DNA of 64,000 nt from Apis mellifera. Taxonomy: Eukaryota > Arthropoda > Insecta > Hymenoptera > Apidae. Every line of letters begins with the position of its first letter. Position 1 is the first letter of the stretch. The DNA lies in contig NC_037652.1 of NCBI RefSeq assembly GCF_003254395.2, forward strand, positions 7,422,001 through 7,486,000, in the 5' to 3' direction. Shown piece after piece: positions 11,787-25,000 of the stretch. The position numbers were made by a program, and so were the translations under genes. The notes beneath the pieces were generated by a model. It was not told where the DNA came from and did no database searches. It saw nothing but the letters and a program-made list of their open reading frames with translations.

Positions 11787-13935
11787 TTAAGAGTCTTCTT
11801 GTTTAGGCAGGAGATTCGTTCTTTCTTCATCATCAATTAACTTTTTTGTAGATATAGTTCTATTTGCTTCTTGACGAGCAAGAATTTCTGTATTTAAATC
11901 TAATTTAGGTTGTGCTTGACCAAAACTAATTACTGCTGTCTAAAACATATATATTAATTTAATATGAAATTTTATATTTTTATAAATCTGAAATTATAAA
12001 ACTATAATAATAAAACCTTTACAGGTGAATTTTTAAGTTTTCCATTATGATCACTGTATGACGAGATGAATTTCGAATGTGTAACTGGACTAGCACTGAC
12101 TGGAGCAGGTGAAGTTGGAGCAGTTGCACTATAAACAGGAGATTGTACATTATCTTTTTCTTTTTCTTTTTCTTTTTTACTTTCTTTTTCTTTTTCAACA
12201 GGTAATACTGGAGATTCTGGCATACTACGATCGTCTTCGTCCAAAGAATGTAATAACTACGAATCAAAATTATTATTATAATAAAAATTTATATATTAAT
12301 CTATCTATTAATATTTTATGCATATTTTACATGCAACTAACTTTTTCTACTTCGTCATCAAATTGTTCTTGACCAGGTAATGAATCTTTTTGACTTCTTT
12401 CGAGAAGTGTTGCTCGTTTTGCAGCTAGATATAATGATCTTTTAATTTTAACATAAAATACTTCTGATACTGCACGTACTGTATAATCAGGAATAAATGT
12501 ATATCGTAACATAGAATCTAAATTTATCGATTGTATACTTCCCACTGTTTGAGGATTTGTATTAGTAGGTGATTCGGCTGAAAAATTCTACATATAAGTT
12601 TATAAAACATGCTGAATATTTTAAGTATATAGAAGAACTTAATATAAATGTTACCAATTCCAATATTGACAGTCAATGCTTGAGAGCCGAAATAAGTAAA
12701 CGGTCCACTTTCAAACATCATATTTTCTTTTCCAACTGTAACTTCAACTCGGCCTTCTAAGATTAAAACGAAATAATCAACTGCTTTTCCTTGTTGATAA
12801 ATTACCGCTGCTGGATCATTTCTTGCTTTCTCACGTGATTTCACTTTGATGTGATAAATAATATCTTGCTTAAGTAAACGACGTAAAATAGTTTCTGATA
12901 TAGTATCGGGTTTAAAAGCATCTACAGCTGTGGATCATACATTAGACTCAGATACATTTTAAGAGTATTGAAATAAGATTTTAGATAAATATCATATTTT
13001 CTTAAATCAAAACACTTCTTCCTACTTGTAGATAAATATTGAAACATAGCCAATGTCAATTGCGGCGATATATGAATTCGTTGATTTTCTTTTTTCTCTG
13101 CAAACACGGTAAAATCTTGTATTTTATGTCTAGCTTGTCTTCTACGTTTGGATTTATTATCCGCTATAAAAGATATAGTTAAAATTAATTATATATTAAA
13201 TATACATGAAATAGTACATTTTCATAAATATGGCTTACTAAAAACATCAGTTTCATCCATAATTTCAGCTTGAATCAATTCTTCTATAACATCTTCTAAT
13301 GTGACTAATCCTATTACTTCGTAAAATGGATCGCCTTCGCCTTCATTATTAACTCTTTGAACAAATGCCATGTGACCTTTATGACCTAAAATAAATGCAG
13401 ATTCCTGTTATATAATTTTAATAGAAATATTATTTTTAATAATTCTGTTATTCAATTTAATTTGAAAGAAATGAACCTTCTTTAAATTGTTTAAACATAA
13501 TATCTAATGTAACATCTTCAAAAATAAAATTGCATGGATTTTGGTAAAATTGACATAAAGTTTTTAATGGCATATTATCGTCTGGATCAACAAATGCAAG
13601 ATCTTTAATATAAAGCATTGTAACAATATTTGTTCTTGCATTTTCATATACTGGTATACGAGAAAAACCTTAAAAAATGACAATAATAAATAATATAAAC
13701 TATATATGTGTATTAATTATTATTATTTTTAAGTAAAATATAAACCTGATTTCATAATTTCTGATACTGTTTCAAAATCTAAAATGGCATTATAATCTAA
13801 CATATATACATCTTCAATTTTTGTCATTACATCTGCAACAGTTTTTTTTCGTAATTCTAATGCTCCAGCAATAATGTTCACCTCATCCTTTTCTAAATCA
13901 TTATATCCTGTTGTCACCTATAAATAATGAACAAT

Positions 13936-13972
<37 letters not shown>

Positions 13973-16948
13973 AAATTCATATATATGGATAAGAAATCTT
14001 TGATAATATTATTAGATTATATGAATGAAGTACATGATAAAAAATTAATAGATATTAATATAAAATATAAATTACTTTTTTATATATTAATATATACAAT
14101 ATATGTAAAATTATATATATAAATAAATTTATCTTATAAAAATATAATTTTAAAGATAAATTTAATTTAAATTAGTATTAATATTATATAATATTATTAC
14201 TATTTATTATATAATATAAGTATGTAAAATTATTTTATTTAGTTAAGTATGTAATATAGTATATAATATAAGTATGTAATGTTATCTTATTAAGTTTCTC
14301 AATGATAAGTAATCTAACATATATCTGAAGAATATAAAAAAGTCAAACAAACATCAGTAGATTTATATCTTACTTATATATGATTGAATTTAGATGTTAA
14401 TATAATTATCTATCCATATTTATTCTGATAAAATTTATAATAATAAGAACTTTGAAAAAATCTTTGATAATGAATTTTTTAAATTATAAATAGAAAATTA
14501 AGCAAAATCATAATAATTATTTTAATTTGCATACCTTCACAAGTTCCTTTAATCGTTCACGATTATACACATTACCAATTTCTTCTCCAAGAAGGAAATC
14601 CAGAAGTTTACTAATAGGATAACTCAATGGAAATGTTATTATCATAGTTAATTTTGTAATATAAATTGTTTTTGCTCCAATGCATAATCCATGTCTACTA
14701 CAAATAGCCTAAAAATATAAAGCAATTTATCTATTATATATTTATTAAATTATTTGTAACTATGAAACATTCTTATAAATTTAGTTTACTTACTTGTGGT
14801 GAAATTTCACCAAAAATCACAATAGCTAGAGTAGAACAAATAACTGCAACTAATCCAGAAGTTAAATCATCTAACAAAATAGTGAAAATTGAATTCACTA
14901 AAACATTAGAGAATAAAATTGAACATAACAAATAATTTCCATGATTTCTCACTGGTTGTATTGTTCTTGCATACTGTTTTTCCTTTAATAAATAAATTAT
15001 TATATCAATTATTAAATTATTATAAAATTATATGTATTAAAACAAAATTTATTGAAATATTTAGAAAGGAACATTTGCATGAGCAAATGAAATACCTTCT
15101 CTGTTCCAGTATTACATAGTATCTTCAATTCAGTTCTATCCATTGCCATTAGTCCTAAATTTAAACCAGAAAATAGAGCAGAGAAAGTAAGACACATGAG
15201 TATAATTAAAATACTAAGCCAAAGTGGCAAAAATTTTTCATATGTGTATATCTGTAAATAAATATTTCTAATAAATTTTTCTAAAATAAAATAATTTTTA
15301 ATATAATTTCATCTTTATTATATTTTAGTACTCACAGTATTCCATGTTTCTGTCCCTTGATGTTTAAAAAGTAAAAGATTTGAACCTTCCTTTTCATGTA
15401 TTGGTTGTTTTACACATATGTAAAAAGGTGAACCAAGAGGTAATACTACATCAATAGTTGCAGTATTGTTTCTTACATTTTTTACCTATTATCAATCATA
15501 TTTTAAAGAAATTATTTATTGTTATTATAAGAAATTATCATTATTAAATTATTATAATTACACATTTTTGATAGGAAATAAATTGAAAATGCTTACTAGA
15601 AATTCATTACTTTTAATTTTATCACAAATAGTGCCTCTTTCTGCTTGTTCATCAGTGAAAGTGATTAAAGTATCTTCTGTGAATCCAAAACCAAATAATC
15701 TTATAACTGTTTTAGTTCCAGCAAGTATTTCTGGAATACCATTTTCACTATAACTAGGATCTTTTTCTGATGTTTCTATTCTCAATCCTTCAATAAATAC
15801 ATCTGTATGGATTTGCTCAGTCAATAGATTTTTAGGATCATCATTGACAATGCCTAATAAATTCGCACGACGCATACGAAAATATTTTCTGGGAATAATT
15901 AATACAAAAAATAGATTAAATTAATATTTATTTAAAAAAATTTATTTAAAAAAAAATTAAAAATAATAAAATTAAATTAAAAAGGAAAGAAAAAATTTTT
16001 ATAATCATTTTATTTTGGAAAAATTTATTAATTTTTAAATAAGTTTATAATTATATTACTTTAATTTTAATTAAAATAATAAATGTTTATATATTAGAAT
16101 TATATATTTAATGTATCTAATATATAAGCAAAATATTACTTGAAAATAAATTAAAATGAAATTACTTATTTAATTTTTACGCAATTAATTAAAATTATTT
16201 ATATTTGAATATTTAAATATAAAATCATCAATAAAATAGAATAAAATATGTAATTTTTTATAACGTTATGTTATAACAAAGAAATTATATTTAATATTTA
16301 TAATTATAATATTTTATAAAAAAATTTCTAAGTCATTAATAATATCGAGATTTTCATTTTGTTAAAAAATAGATACATATCATATAATCTATTATTCTAT
16401 TATTTATAAAAAAAATAAATTTTCTTTTAAATGATGGATTGGATGAAAATTCAAGTTATCTAATATTTAACTTACTCTGATTGTATTGGGAATCTGATAG
16501 TAAAATTGCTTCCAAGATTGGTCCATATTTCACCGACGACTTTTAGACAGAAATAGATTGTGGTAACCTTAAAATTAGGAACCTTGACAAACTTATATAT
16601 CGCACGACTACCATTTGGTGAAATCCAAACTGCACTTAATTTGTTTTCCGAATCGCAATTGTCAAATGTATGTGACCAACGTAATGAAACATTATTTTCA
16701 AGACCGGTGCCAAGAACTTCAATCAAAAAACCTGAGGTGGTAGATACATTTTCGCGTATGTAAGATTGTTTTTTAATAAAGACATCCACTGATTTGACAC
16801 TTAAATTATTAGATATTTTCAATTTTGTAAATGCGTTAACGTTTACTAAATTGGATGTCACAAAAATAAGTAATAAAAGAGCTGCCGGTGTGCTTGAGCG
16901 AACAACATGTTGCGCCATCATGCGACAAGTGCACCGTGACAACTTCAT
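11787..16948 (-). CDS. uex: CNNM/ACDP-family metal transport mediator (unextended)
   Basis: Fourteen exons from right to left: 16476-16948, 15597-15888, 15336-15485, 15096-15251, 14794-14982, 14535-14708, 13746-13917, 13477-13668, 13239-13385, 13026-13163, 12655-12927, 12342-12577, 12017-12256, 11787-11939. They total 2985 bases, 994 residues, all phases consistent. A signal-like hydrophobic segment near the start is followed by an extracellular domain. The DUF21 membrane domain starts around PLWLSILIILMCLTFSALF and includes LLDDLTSGL and FGEISPQ. Next come a CBS pair (TGYNDLEKDEVN ... VTLEDVIEELI) and a cyclic-nucleotide-binding-like domain (VDYFVLILEGRVEV). Family members act in Mg2+ transport or sensing at membranes. 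The tail has a Lys/Glu run and Pro/Ser stretch. Met10 or Met11 could also serve as start. Confidence 0.94.
13935..13966. repeat. (TA)n microsatellite in uex intron
   Basis: An alternating TA tract just inside the intron next to the exon at 13746-13917. It is of ordinary type for this genome. Confidence 0.8.
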
Positions 16949-17603
16949 AAAATCGTCAAGTAGTACTGCATTTATAATCTCATATGTTCGTATTACGCTT
17001 GCGCTTTATCATAGACCAATTGTAACATAGATTTAACATCTCATGGAATTTAATGATATATTAATTGAAATACCGATTTAAAAATAAAAAATATAAATAA
17101 TATTATTATATTTATAAAATTTTTGTCGTTTTTGTTTATAAAATCAACTATTCATTAAATTAATAATATATTAAAAGAAATTTAAGAGAACATATAAGTT
17201 TCCAAATTGTATATCATAAAAATGCATATCTAAATCTTAATTAGTTTATCTTTAGTTTTTCTAATATCCATAAATACTATCATAAAGAATATATTATTAT
17301 AAACTTTTTTCGTTTTAATAGTGCATCTCTCATTCTATTTTGAATTAATAATTTTACATATGACTCAAACATTATGAATTTTTTGAATCAAATGATACAA
17401 AAATATATTGGATGATAAATCTATTCTATAGCTACTCTATGGTATTATTTTTGTCTTGGCGGGAAATAATAATTTGCCGTTTTATATATGATGTTTATTG
17501 TCAAAAATTTTGATAGGTTTTGAAAAAATTTTATAAATCTTACTATTTTGATGTTATTTAAAGATATTTTATTATTCAATTTATTTTATTTCTATTTTAT
17601 ATA
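16949..17603. promoter_or_regulatory. Shared head-to-head promoter region uex / CENP-N
   Basis: 655 bases separate the divergent start codons of unextended (-) and the CENP-N-like gene (+). No TATA box was picked out for either. A GC-richer patch (gtcttggcgggaaataataatttgcc) lies near 17452-17479. Its ggcgggaaa resembles an E2F site (TTTCCCGCC on the other strand), which would fit cell-cycle control of the kinetochore gene. The role is inferred from arrangement and motif only. Confidence 0.5.
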
Positions 17604-19135
17604 ATGCCGGGTTAGTATTATTTGATTAATTAAATCATAAATTATTATTTATAAATTAAAAAGGTTATATTAAAATATTAATCAATCATGATTATTCTTA
17701 TATTTTTTAACTTTTTAGCAAGATATCCATCTGTTCAACAAATGATAGTTAATGTTATTAAAAGATTTAAATTTGAAGATTTAGAATCATCTGTAATGCC
17801 AATTTTTCCAGAATTATCATGGACTGATGTAAGATCAAAATTGGTTAAAAATCATAAAAATTTTACATCAGTTAATGTAGCACAAATTATTAAAATAGTT
17901 ATTACTGTAAGTTTTGTACATAAATATGTCATGGTTTTACCAATCTTATTTATTGTTATATTATTATATATTATTTTTTTTATTTTATTTGTATTAGGAA
18001 GCTAAACTTCAGAAGAAAATTTTAAGAGATCGATTATCAATATTACAATTAATTGGTAATATATATACATGAGTGTGTACATATATATAAAATTTATTTA
18101 TATATATATATATATATTTCATAGCAAATAATAAAATTCATATTTTTCAGATATAAGTTGGCATAGTAATAAAAAAGTTTGGTATGGTTACACATTAATA
18201 GGACCTACAAAAGTTACAAATTATATTATAAATAGAGAAGTTCAAAATATTATGCAAGATCATTTTGATTCATTAGATATGAAAATTAATGTAAAAATAA
18301 ATGCACATAATGGTATTATATATGTTTCCTTAACTGAAAGTAAAACCAAGAAAGGAAAAATTCAATATACAATTCCAATTTTTTTTGCTTTATTTGTGGG
18401 TCAAAAATATTTTTTTTCTACCAAAAAACAAATTTCATCTGAGATTTTAGAAGGAATAGTAAAAAGTTTGGGTTATACAGATTCTAGAAGATTTAAATTA
18501 ATGGGTAGAGATCTTAAATCATTAAGTGAATTATGTTGGAAAAAAAAAGAAGGAACAATAAATTCTGAAAATATTAATAAAATATTAATATTTAAAGATG
18601 GTTCTCCTGATAAAAAGTAAGTTTCTTTAAATTATTTTTAGGTAGCTAATGAAAATTTAAAAAAAATATTTCTTATTTCATATATTTTATACATTTTAGG
18701 GAGACAGGTATAGATTTTACTCAACAAAAACAACGAAAAAAATATGCAGAAGCGTGTTTTGGTGATAATCCTCCTATTTTAGAAGTTCTTGTTGTAAATG
18801 GACATAGTATACCTTTATCACATAAAGATATATTGGCAAAATTACCAAATGAAAATATAGGTGCAACGTAAGTTTTATTTAAATTGAATATATAACATAT
18901 AACATAACATAACATTACAATTTAAATTGTAATATGATGCAGTATTCTATAATTCCAGTATAATTGTGATTTTATATGCATTTAAATATATTTCAGATGG
19001 GAATTTCGTAGTCATAACATTGTTGCATGTTTAACGAAATTAATAGAACGACGTATACTTATTACACCTGTACCTTATTATATATCAAATTTATTGACAT
19101 TAGGAAAAAACGAATTAATCCTTAAAAATGATTGA
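17604..19135 (+). CDS. Centromere protein N-like (CENP-N/Chl4 family)
   Basis: Six exons: 17604-17610, 17719-17906, 17998-18055, 18151-18616, 18700-18867, 18997-19135. They total 1026 bases, 341 residues, close to human CENP-N (339). The first coding exon is only 7 bases (Met-Pro plus one base). The middle part includes KVWYGYTLIGPTKVTNYII. The region YAEACFGDNPPILEVL resembles the human QETFGDYPQPQLEF segment, and the end ACLTKLIERRILITPVPYY fits the conserved CENP-N C-terminal domain. In vertebrates CENP-N binds the CENP-A nucleosome and CENP-L within the inner kinetochore. Similarity is modest, so the name rests on length, order and these blocks. An alternative start at Met24 of the 17688 frame is possible if the mini-exon is wrong. 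Confidence 0.72.
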
Positions 19136-20053
19136 CAATTTAGTATCAAATGTCATATAATAATATTAGCATAATGTTAATGCAAAAATTATCTAATTTA
19201 ATGATTATATAATTATTTAAATTTTAAAAGACAAATTGATATTACATTTTTTTATAATATTTATAATTTAGTGTGTGCAATTAATCAATTTTGAAATAAT
19301 TGTTATGTACAATTTAACATAATTTTTATTGAATTAATAGTAAACAGAGTATATTATTCTTTTTTTAAAATCATCTTATATTAAAAAAAAAAAAGGATAA
19401 AAAATATGTATATTATTTCTAATTTATAATCTTTTAATTTTATTGAACTGATATATCTTTTAAAGTATGATAAAAATCTATTTAAAAATTGTATAAATTA
19501 ATACTCTAGTTATATTTATATGTGTATATATATATATGTATGTATAATAATAAATTGTACAATATTATGATAGAATTTTCTTATGTACAATTTATTTGAT
19601 ACTTTATTACAATATAATGACTTATAAATAAAAAGCCTTTACACATAAATATATATATTATATTGTAGCATTGTCAAAATTAAATATTAAATATCTTATT
19701 ATAAAATATATATATATATATATAAGAATATCTATTATTTTGTTAAATTTAAATTATTTGTAACAAAAGATTTGTTTTTTGGAACAATGCATTGATTGTT
19801 CTACTTTTAATAAATATTTTTAGAAAATGAAACCACACATTAAATTATATTTGCAAATAAAATTAAATAATAATATATTATATAATTAAATAATATGTTT
19901 AATATTTATACTTGATTAAAAATATATTGCAAATTGGTAATAAAATTACATCATATATAATATAAATATAGGTAAATTGAATAGTTATTATGACATATAG
20001 GAATATTAAAAAATTTATTTATATGCATATATATACTATAAAAATTCAAATTT
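19136..20053. other. Convergent 3' spacer CENP-N / SMYD5
   Basis: A+T-rich DNA between two genes that point at each other, with several AATAAA-like signals and short TA tracts near 19525 and 19705. It should hold both 3' UTRs. Nothing else is seen. Confidence 0.5.
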
Positions 20054-21646
20054 TCAGCTAGACATATCATCATTATCATCTATTTCATCTTCTGATGTTA
20101 AGTCTAGATCATTAGCCTGTGATAAACATTTATTACAATAACACTGAAATAAATACAAAGAATTTAATGCTTTTTGTCGAGAATGTCTACTTCTTTCTAG
20201 ACAACATTCATCAAGATAACTTATACATATTTCCTCTTCAGGATGTATATCACGTATAGCTTTTAAAACTAGTACATTATTAGAATAAGGAAATTCTACA
20301 ATTGCATTTGGTACACAACTATGATTAACTGATGATTGAAGAATATAAAGTCCAGAACCTTCATTATTTAAAAAAGAAGCTACCGCTGAAAAAAATAAGA
20401 TTAATGTAAAAATTATATTGTTATAATTTATATTTTATATTAAAATTATAGAGAATTTACCTTCTTCCATATCATCATAAATTCGATCTATTAATTTATC
20501 AACTTGAATTCTTTCTTCTCTTGGTAATTCCAAAGCAGATACATTTTTAACCCAACGACTAAATGCACTAGTTCCAATTCCTTGACCATTTGTACCTACT
20601 AGAGCTAATAGACTTTTAAAACCTTCTGGTGTAAACCACTATAAGTAGAAATTTTTTAAAAATTTATTCTATACATATTCATATACATTATATATTTAAT
20701 ACATTTTCAATTATATTTGTATATACATACATGTTCTATAAATTCTATATTTATAGTTTTCTGCATCATTTGTCTAAGTACATCAATCTGACCAACAAAT
20801 TTTTCTCCCAATAGTTTATGTGCAATTTCATGTGTATCATTAACTGTACGATGACAAAATTGTGAAAAAGTTGAAAGAATATCCTCTTTATTATTGGCTT
20901 GATTAACTAGAGCTACCATTTTAACTAACAACATTATTGATGCTGTCTCTGGTGGATAATGCATTTGCTTCCATGTTTCATTTAATTGAACTAAAGGATG
21001 AGATTCATCTTTTTCTCTTGATTGTAAACATATTGTGCTATGATATCTAAAATTTTAATATTTTATAATCTTAATATTAGAATTATATTTATAAAATTGC
21101 AATAATTACCTTAAATAAGCATCAGTTTGACATTCAATACTACAATATTTTGTACCACATTCAGAACATTCTGTGATTAATTCTTTTTTTGTTTCACAAC
21201 ATTCAGCATGAGGTAAAATAATTGTTGAATTTCCAGTCAATCTATGTACATTTTCTTCGGCAGTTTCTAAAGGTGTTAAACAATTATCACAAGCTAAATA
21301 TCCATAGTCTAAGTTCCATGCAAATTGAGAACAAATTATAGGTTTTTCTTCCAATATTGTATCTCCATCTTTAAATGAACGAATAGCAAAAAGACCTTTA
21401 CCCTGCAATAAATTGATATCTATTTTTCTTTTGATAATAAGTAATATTTAAACTTGTATATGAATAAATATAAAAAAAAAATGTTTTCATGTATTAAGTT
21501 CATAATTAGATATTTATAAATGCATTTAATATAATTTTTAAATAAAATAATATAATTATTTTATATATATAATATAATATATTTATATAATTATATTATA
21601 CCTTTTCATTATTAATTAATCTGACCTGAAAGTCGTTGGAACTCAT
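20054..21646 (-). CDS. SMYD5: SET and MYND domain protein SMYD5
   Basis: Five exons from right to left: 21602-21646, 21110-21402, 20731-21046, 20461-20638, 20054-20385, giving 387 residues (human 418). It opens with MSSNDFQVRLINNEKGKGLF. Conserved blocks include CDNCLTPLETAEENVHRLTG, the MYND-like cysteines (ECSECGTKYCSIEC), HYPPETASIMLL, FTPEGFKSLLALVGTNGQG, the SET motif NHSCVPNA and SYLDECCLERSRHSR. The tail is acidic (Glu/Asp rich), as in the human protein. The family is a lysine methyltransferase; reported targets of SMYD5 include histones and a ribosomal protein. All phases agree. Confidence 0.95.
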
Positions 21647-22046
21647 TGTAATTTGATTCTTTAACGAAAAAATCACATAAATTTCTAACCTTTAAACATG
21701 CGTCTGTAATTGTCACAATCACTACTGTAATCAAGTATTAATTAATATGAAAAGTCTGTATAAAAAATTAATATTAATAATAAAGAATATTTTCCAATAA
21801 AGTAATTTGATATAATTGTATTTTTATTTAAAATTAAAATTACTATATCTTTGTTACTCACATAAACAATTATTATTTCATTTTACATAAAGTTATCATT
21901 GACTTACATAGTACTTATAACACTTCCGTAAAGGCAAGCTTCGGATCATTTTGTATGTAAGTTACTTGTTCCAAATCGTTGAGATTTAGTTAGTGAAGTA
22001 CATGTAAAAAAAGTATTAATTACAATATATTGAGTCACGAGGGATA
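21647..22046. promoter_or_regulatory. Shared head-to-head promoter region SMYD5 / half pint
   Basis: Only 400 bases separate the divergent start codons. A less A+T-rich block at about 21900-22045, next to the half pint start, is the likely core of at least one promoter. No TATA box is evident. Confidence 0.5.
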
Positions 22047-25000
22047 ATGAACGGAGCAATGGCCATGGTAAGTTAATTATTATTATTATTTATAAGAAAT
22101 ACTGAATTATTAGAAACAGCAAATTTTTGATCATGATGGCGGTTGTAGAATGCTTGTGTGTAACGTACTTATGATTAACAATCTCGGAATATTCAATAAA
22201 ATATACAATATTAATGTATTTTTGTAATATTTTATAAATGTATTATTATTGATAATTCTAATATCGATTAAATAAATAAAGTTATTCTTTTAATTTTTAT
22301 TTTTATATTATATCATTTTAATGTAAATAAATAAATACTTTTTTAAACATTACTTTTCTTTCTTGAATTTTTTTTATATAATTGTTTTTTTTTAATTTTT
22401 GTAATAAATCAATTATATATTAATATATAAAAAATTTAAATTTGTATTATTAAAGTAATATATGATATAGTTTAATGATTTAAATATTGCAAAATTTTAT
22501 TTTTTATTAATTTTTTTTTATCTTATATAGTTTATAAATATAAAATTTTTATATATATTTTTATATATATTTTACAAATATTTTATATATTTGTTATATA
22601 TTTATATTTATATTTTATATATTTTATAAATATTTCATATATTTATAGGCACCAACATCCCAGAATAATGTGGAACCTCCTAGCAAGAAACCTAGAGTTG
22701 AAGGTATATTGCTAATATTTCCAAATAGATGTATGTCTCTAATCTATACTAATAAATTATACAATTAAGCGTACAACTGGAAAAGACGGTGAACACAGAA
22801 GCAACAGCAAGCATAATATATTTCTAAGCAAAGGAAATGATGAAGAAAAGCATATATTATTTACTTAGGACAATCAGGTGCTAGCTTTCTATTAAACTGC
22901 TGGCAAGCTATAAGTGTTGAGTGGTCTATTGCAGTTTCAGAATATATTTTGGTAGGCTAGGGTGATAGGTGATCGTTGGCCCTCAATAAAACTAATGTAT
23001 GGTTGTCCTTCTGTTCTGAGATGTTACAGCGGAGAGACAGTACAGAATCTGTGGCCTACGACTGAGCTGTGATCATGAGCGTGTGCCAAACAAAGAAAGA
23101 GAACGCTACATTCGTTGAACAGAACAAATCAGAGTTTTGCAAACTCCTACTGACACAGCATCTATTGTCGAGTACCAAATATGATGCGTATTTTAGATAG
23201 GTCAGCATTTTAGGATAATCTTCTTTTATCCTAATTATAAGCTTCTACAATTTATTTTATTAAGATGAAAATAATTGTTTATTATATTATTATTATATAG
23301 ATCTTTTTTGTCATTGAAATACTTTTTTTCTAACATAAATAATATTTATGATATTTTAATTTTATTTCTAAATATGAAATAAAAAAAAAAAGAAGCTTAT
23401 AAATAGGAGATGCAATGGCGACGTGTTTTTTAAAATATCAGTTTATAAACATTTATATTTGAATTACATAAGTATGAGGTAATTTGTTCTTTTATTAAAA
23501 AAGACATATGTAAAACAAATAAAAAAATTATTGGACACAGGGTACACAACACAAGAAAAATTCATTTTACAAAAGCTCGATCACGTTAGATTTTTTGTTA
23601 ATTAGGATCGCCATTGCTATACAGAATGTGTTAGGGTTAATTGCGTGGTAGGTTGGAAAAGGCAAACTGTAAGAAAATGGCGCAGAAAATGCACTGAGAG
23701 TATTCTCCTTTGCTTTGTGCTTACAGATTTGTGCGTCGCCTCAATCTCGGATAGTTTGCGCACAACCATCATTGCTCAGCCCAGAACACGGTTAGCTGTT
23801 AATCAAACAATCGAACAAAGCTAATAGTATTAATTCGAGAAACGGCAAAAATCATAAAAGAGAGAAAGAAACGTTTCAACGTGTTCTGATTTCTGTTTCA
23901 GAGACTAGCAGACCAAATTGGTTATGATCATACGAAACCTAATCTAGTTATTGGTAGTCTTTTTTTGGGGCTGATAGTGTAAATCGTAATAAAATTTAAA
24001 TGAAGTTAACCGAACAGTTGCAATAATTTCTCTTAAATTTTGATATATTTAGCATAATTTTGACGTTATTTCTCTTCTAAGATGTAAAATAATTTTTATT
24101 TTAACGGCGTAAAAGAAAAGAAAGGAATGCATTTCTTTCAAAATATATTTATATACGAATGTATATGTACATATATGTAATTTTGAACATACATTACTTT
24201 ATATAAGTAACGTTATTGTTCTTAATTGTTTTAATTTCTTTGAACTTACAGTTTGGAGGACGATTCTACCGCAGTGGGAATTGCTGTACGACATCGTTAC
24301 TTTTTGCGTCTCTTTTTAAGTCATTTCTTTCACTCTTTGCCCATATTAAAAACTATAAAAATATATAAAACTTATGTTTATTAAAATTTTACAGTACACC
24401 AAATATTAAATATTCTTAAATTGAATATTATATATATGAATATTTAAAATTATGCTTAATTTTAAAAAATAAGACTAGAAAAGAAAGATAATAGAAATTG
24501 AATTTATTATTGAATACATTTTATAAAATTATTAACAGTTATAGTACCTCTATCATCGCAAAAAAAAATGGAAAAAGTATGGAAGAAAAAAAAATAAAAA
24601 CAAATGTTGAGATATTCTTAAAAAAATTCTTATGTGTGTGTGATGGTGGAAGTACTAAATATAGATTTCATATTTTATTTTTATCTAATGCTAATTTTTT
24701 TCGTAGGAAATGCATCAGAGTTCTTGCCAGGCCCTATATATGATCTTAATCAAATTAAACAAGTTGTTGCTGGTATGTAAAATTATAATATACAAAATTA
24801 CAAATTGTTATGATAATTGAAATAATGTAATATTTATATATGATGTAGATAAAATATACTGTGACAATTAAATTTTGTTGCTCCAATTACAGTTATGTTG
24901 AGAGTGAATAATAATTTAATGGACAAATAGCTGATAAGATCTGAAAAATTATTATTCAATAGAACATATATTGATAAAATATATTTTGTTTTACAATTAA

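Noticed and set aside
12109..12372. Plus-strand Leu/Phe-rich frame like a membrane protein
   Set aside because: Antisense to the Lys/Glu run of unextended and its intron; composition explains the hydrophobicity.
22830..22870. Box C-like TGATGA in the half pint intron as a C/D snoRNA
   Set aside because: No well-placed D box with terminal stem was found; the motif alone occurs often by chance.
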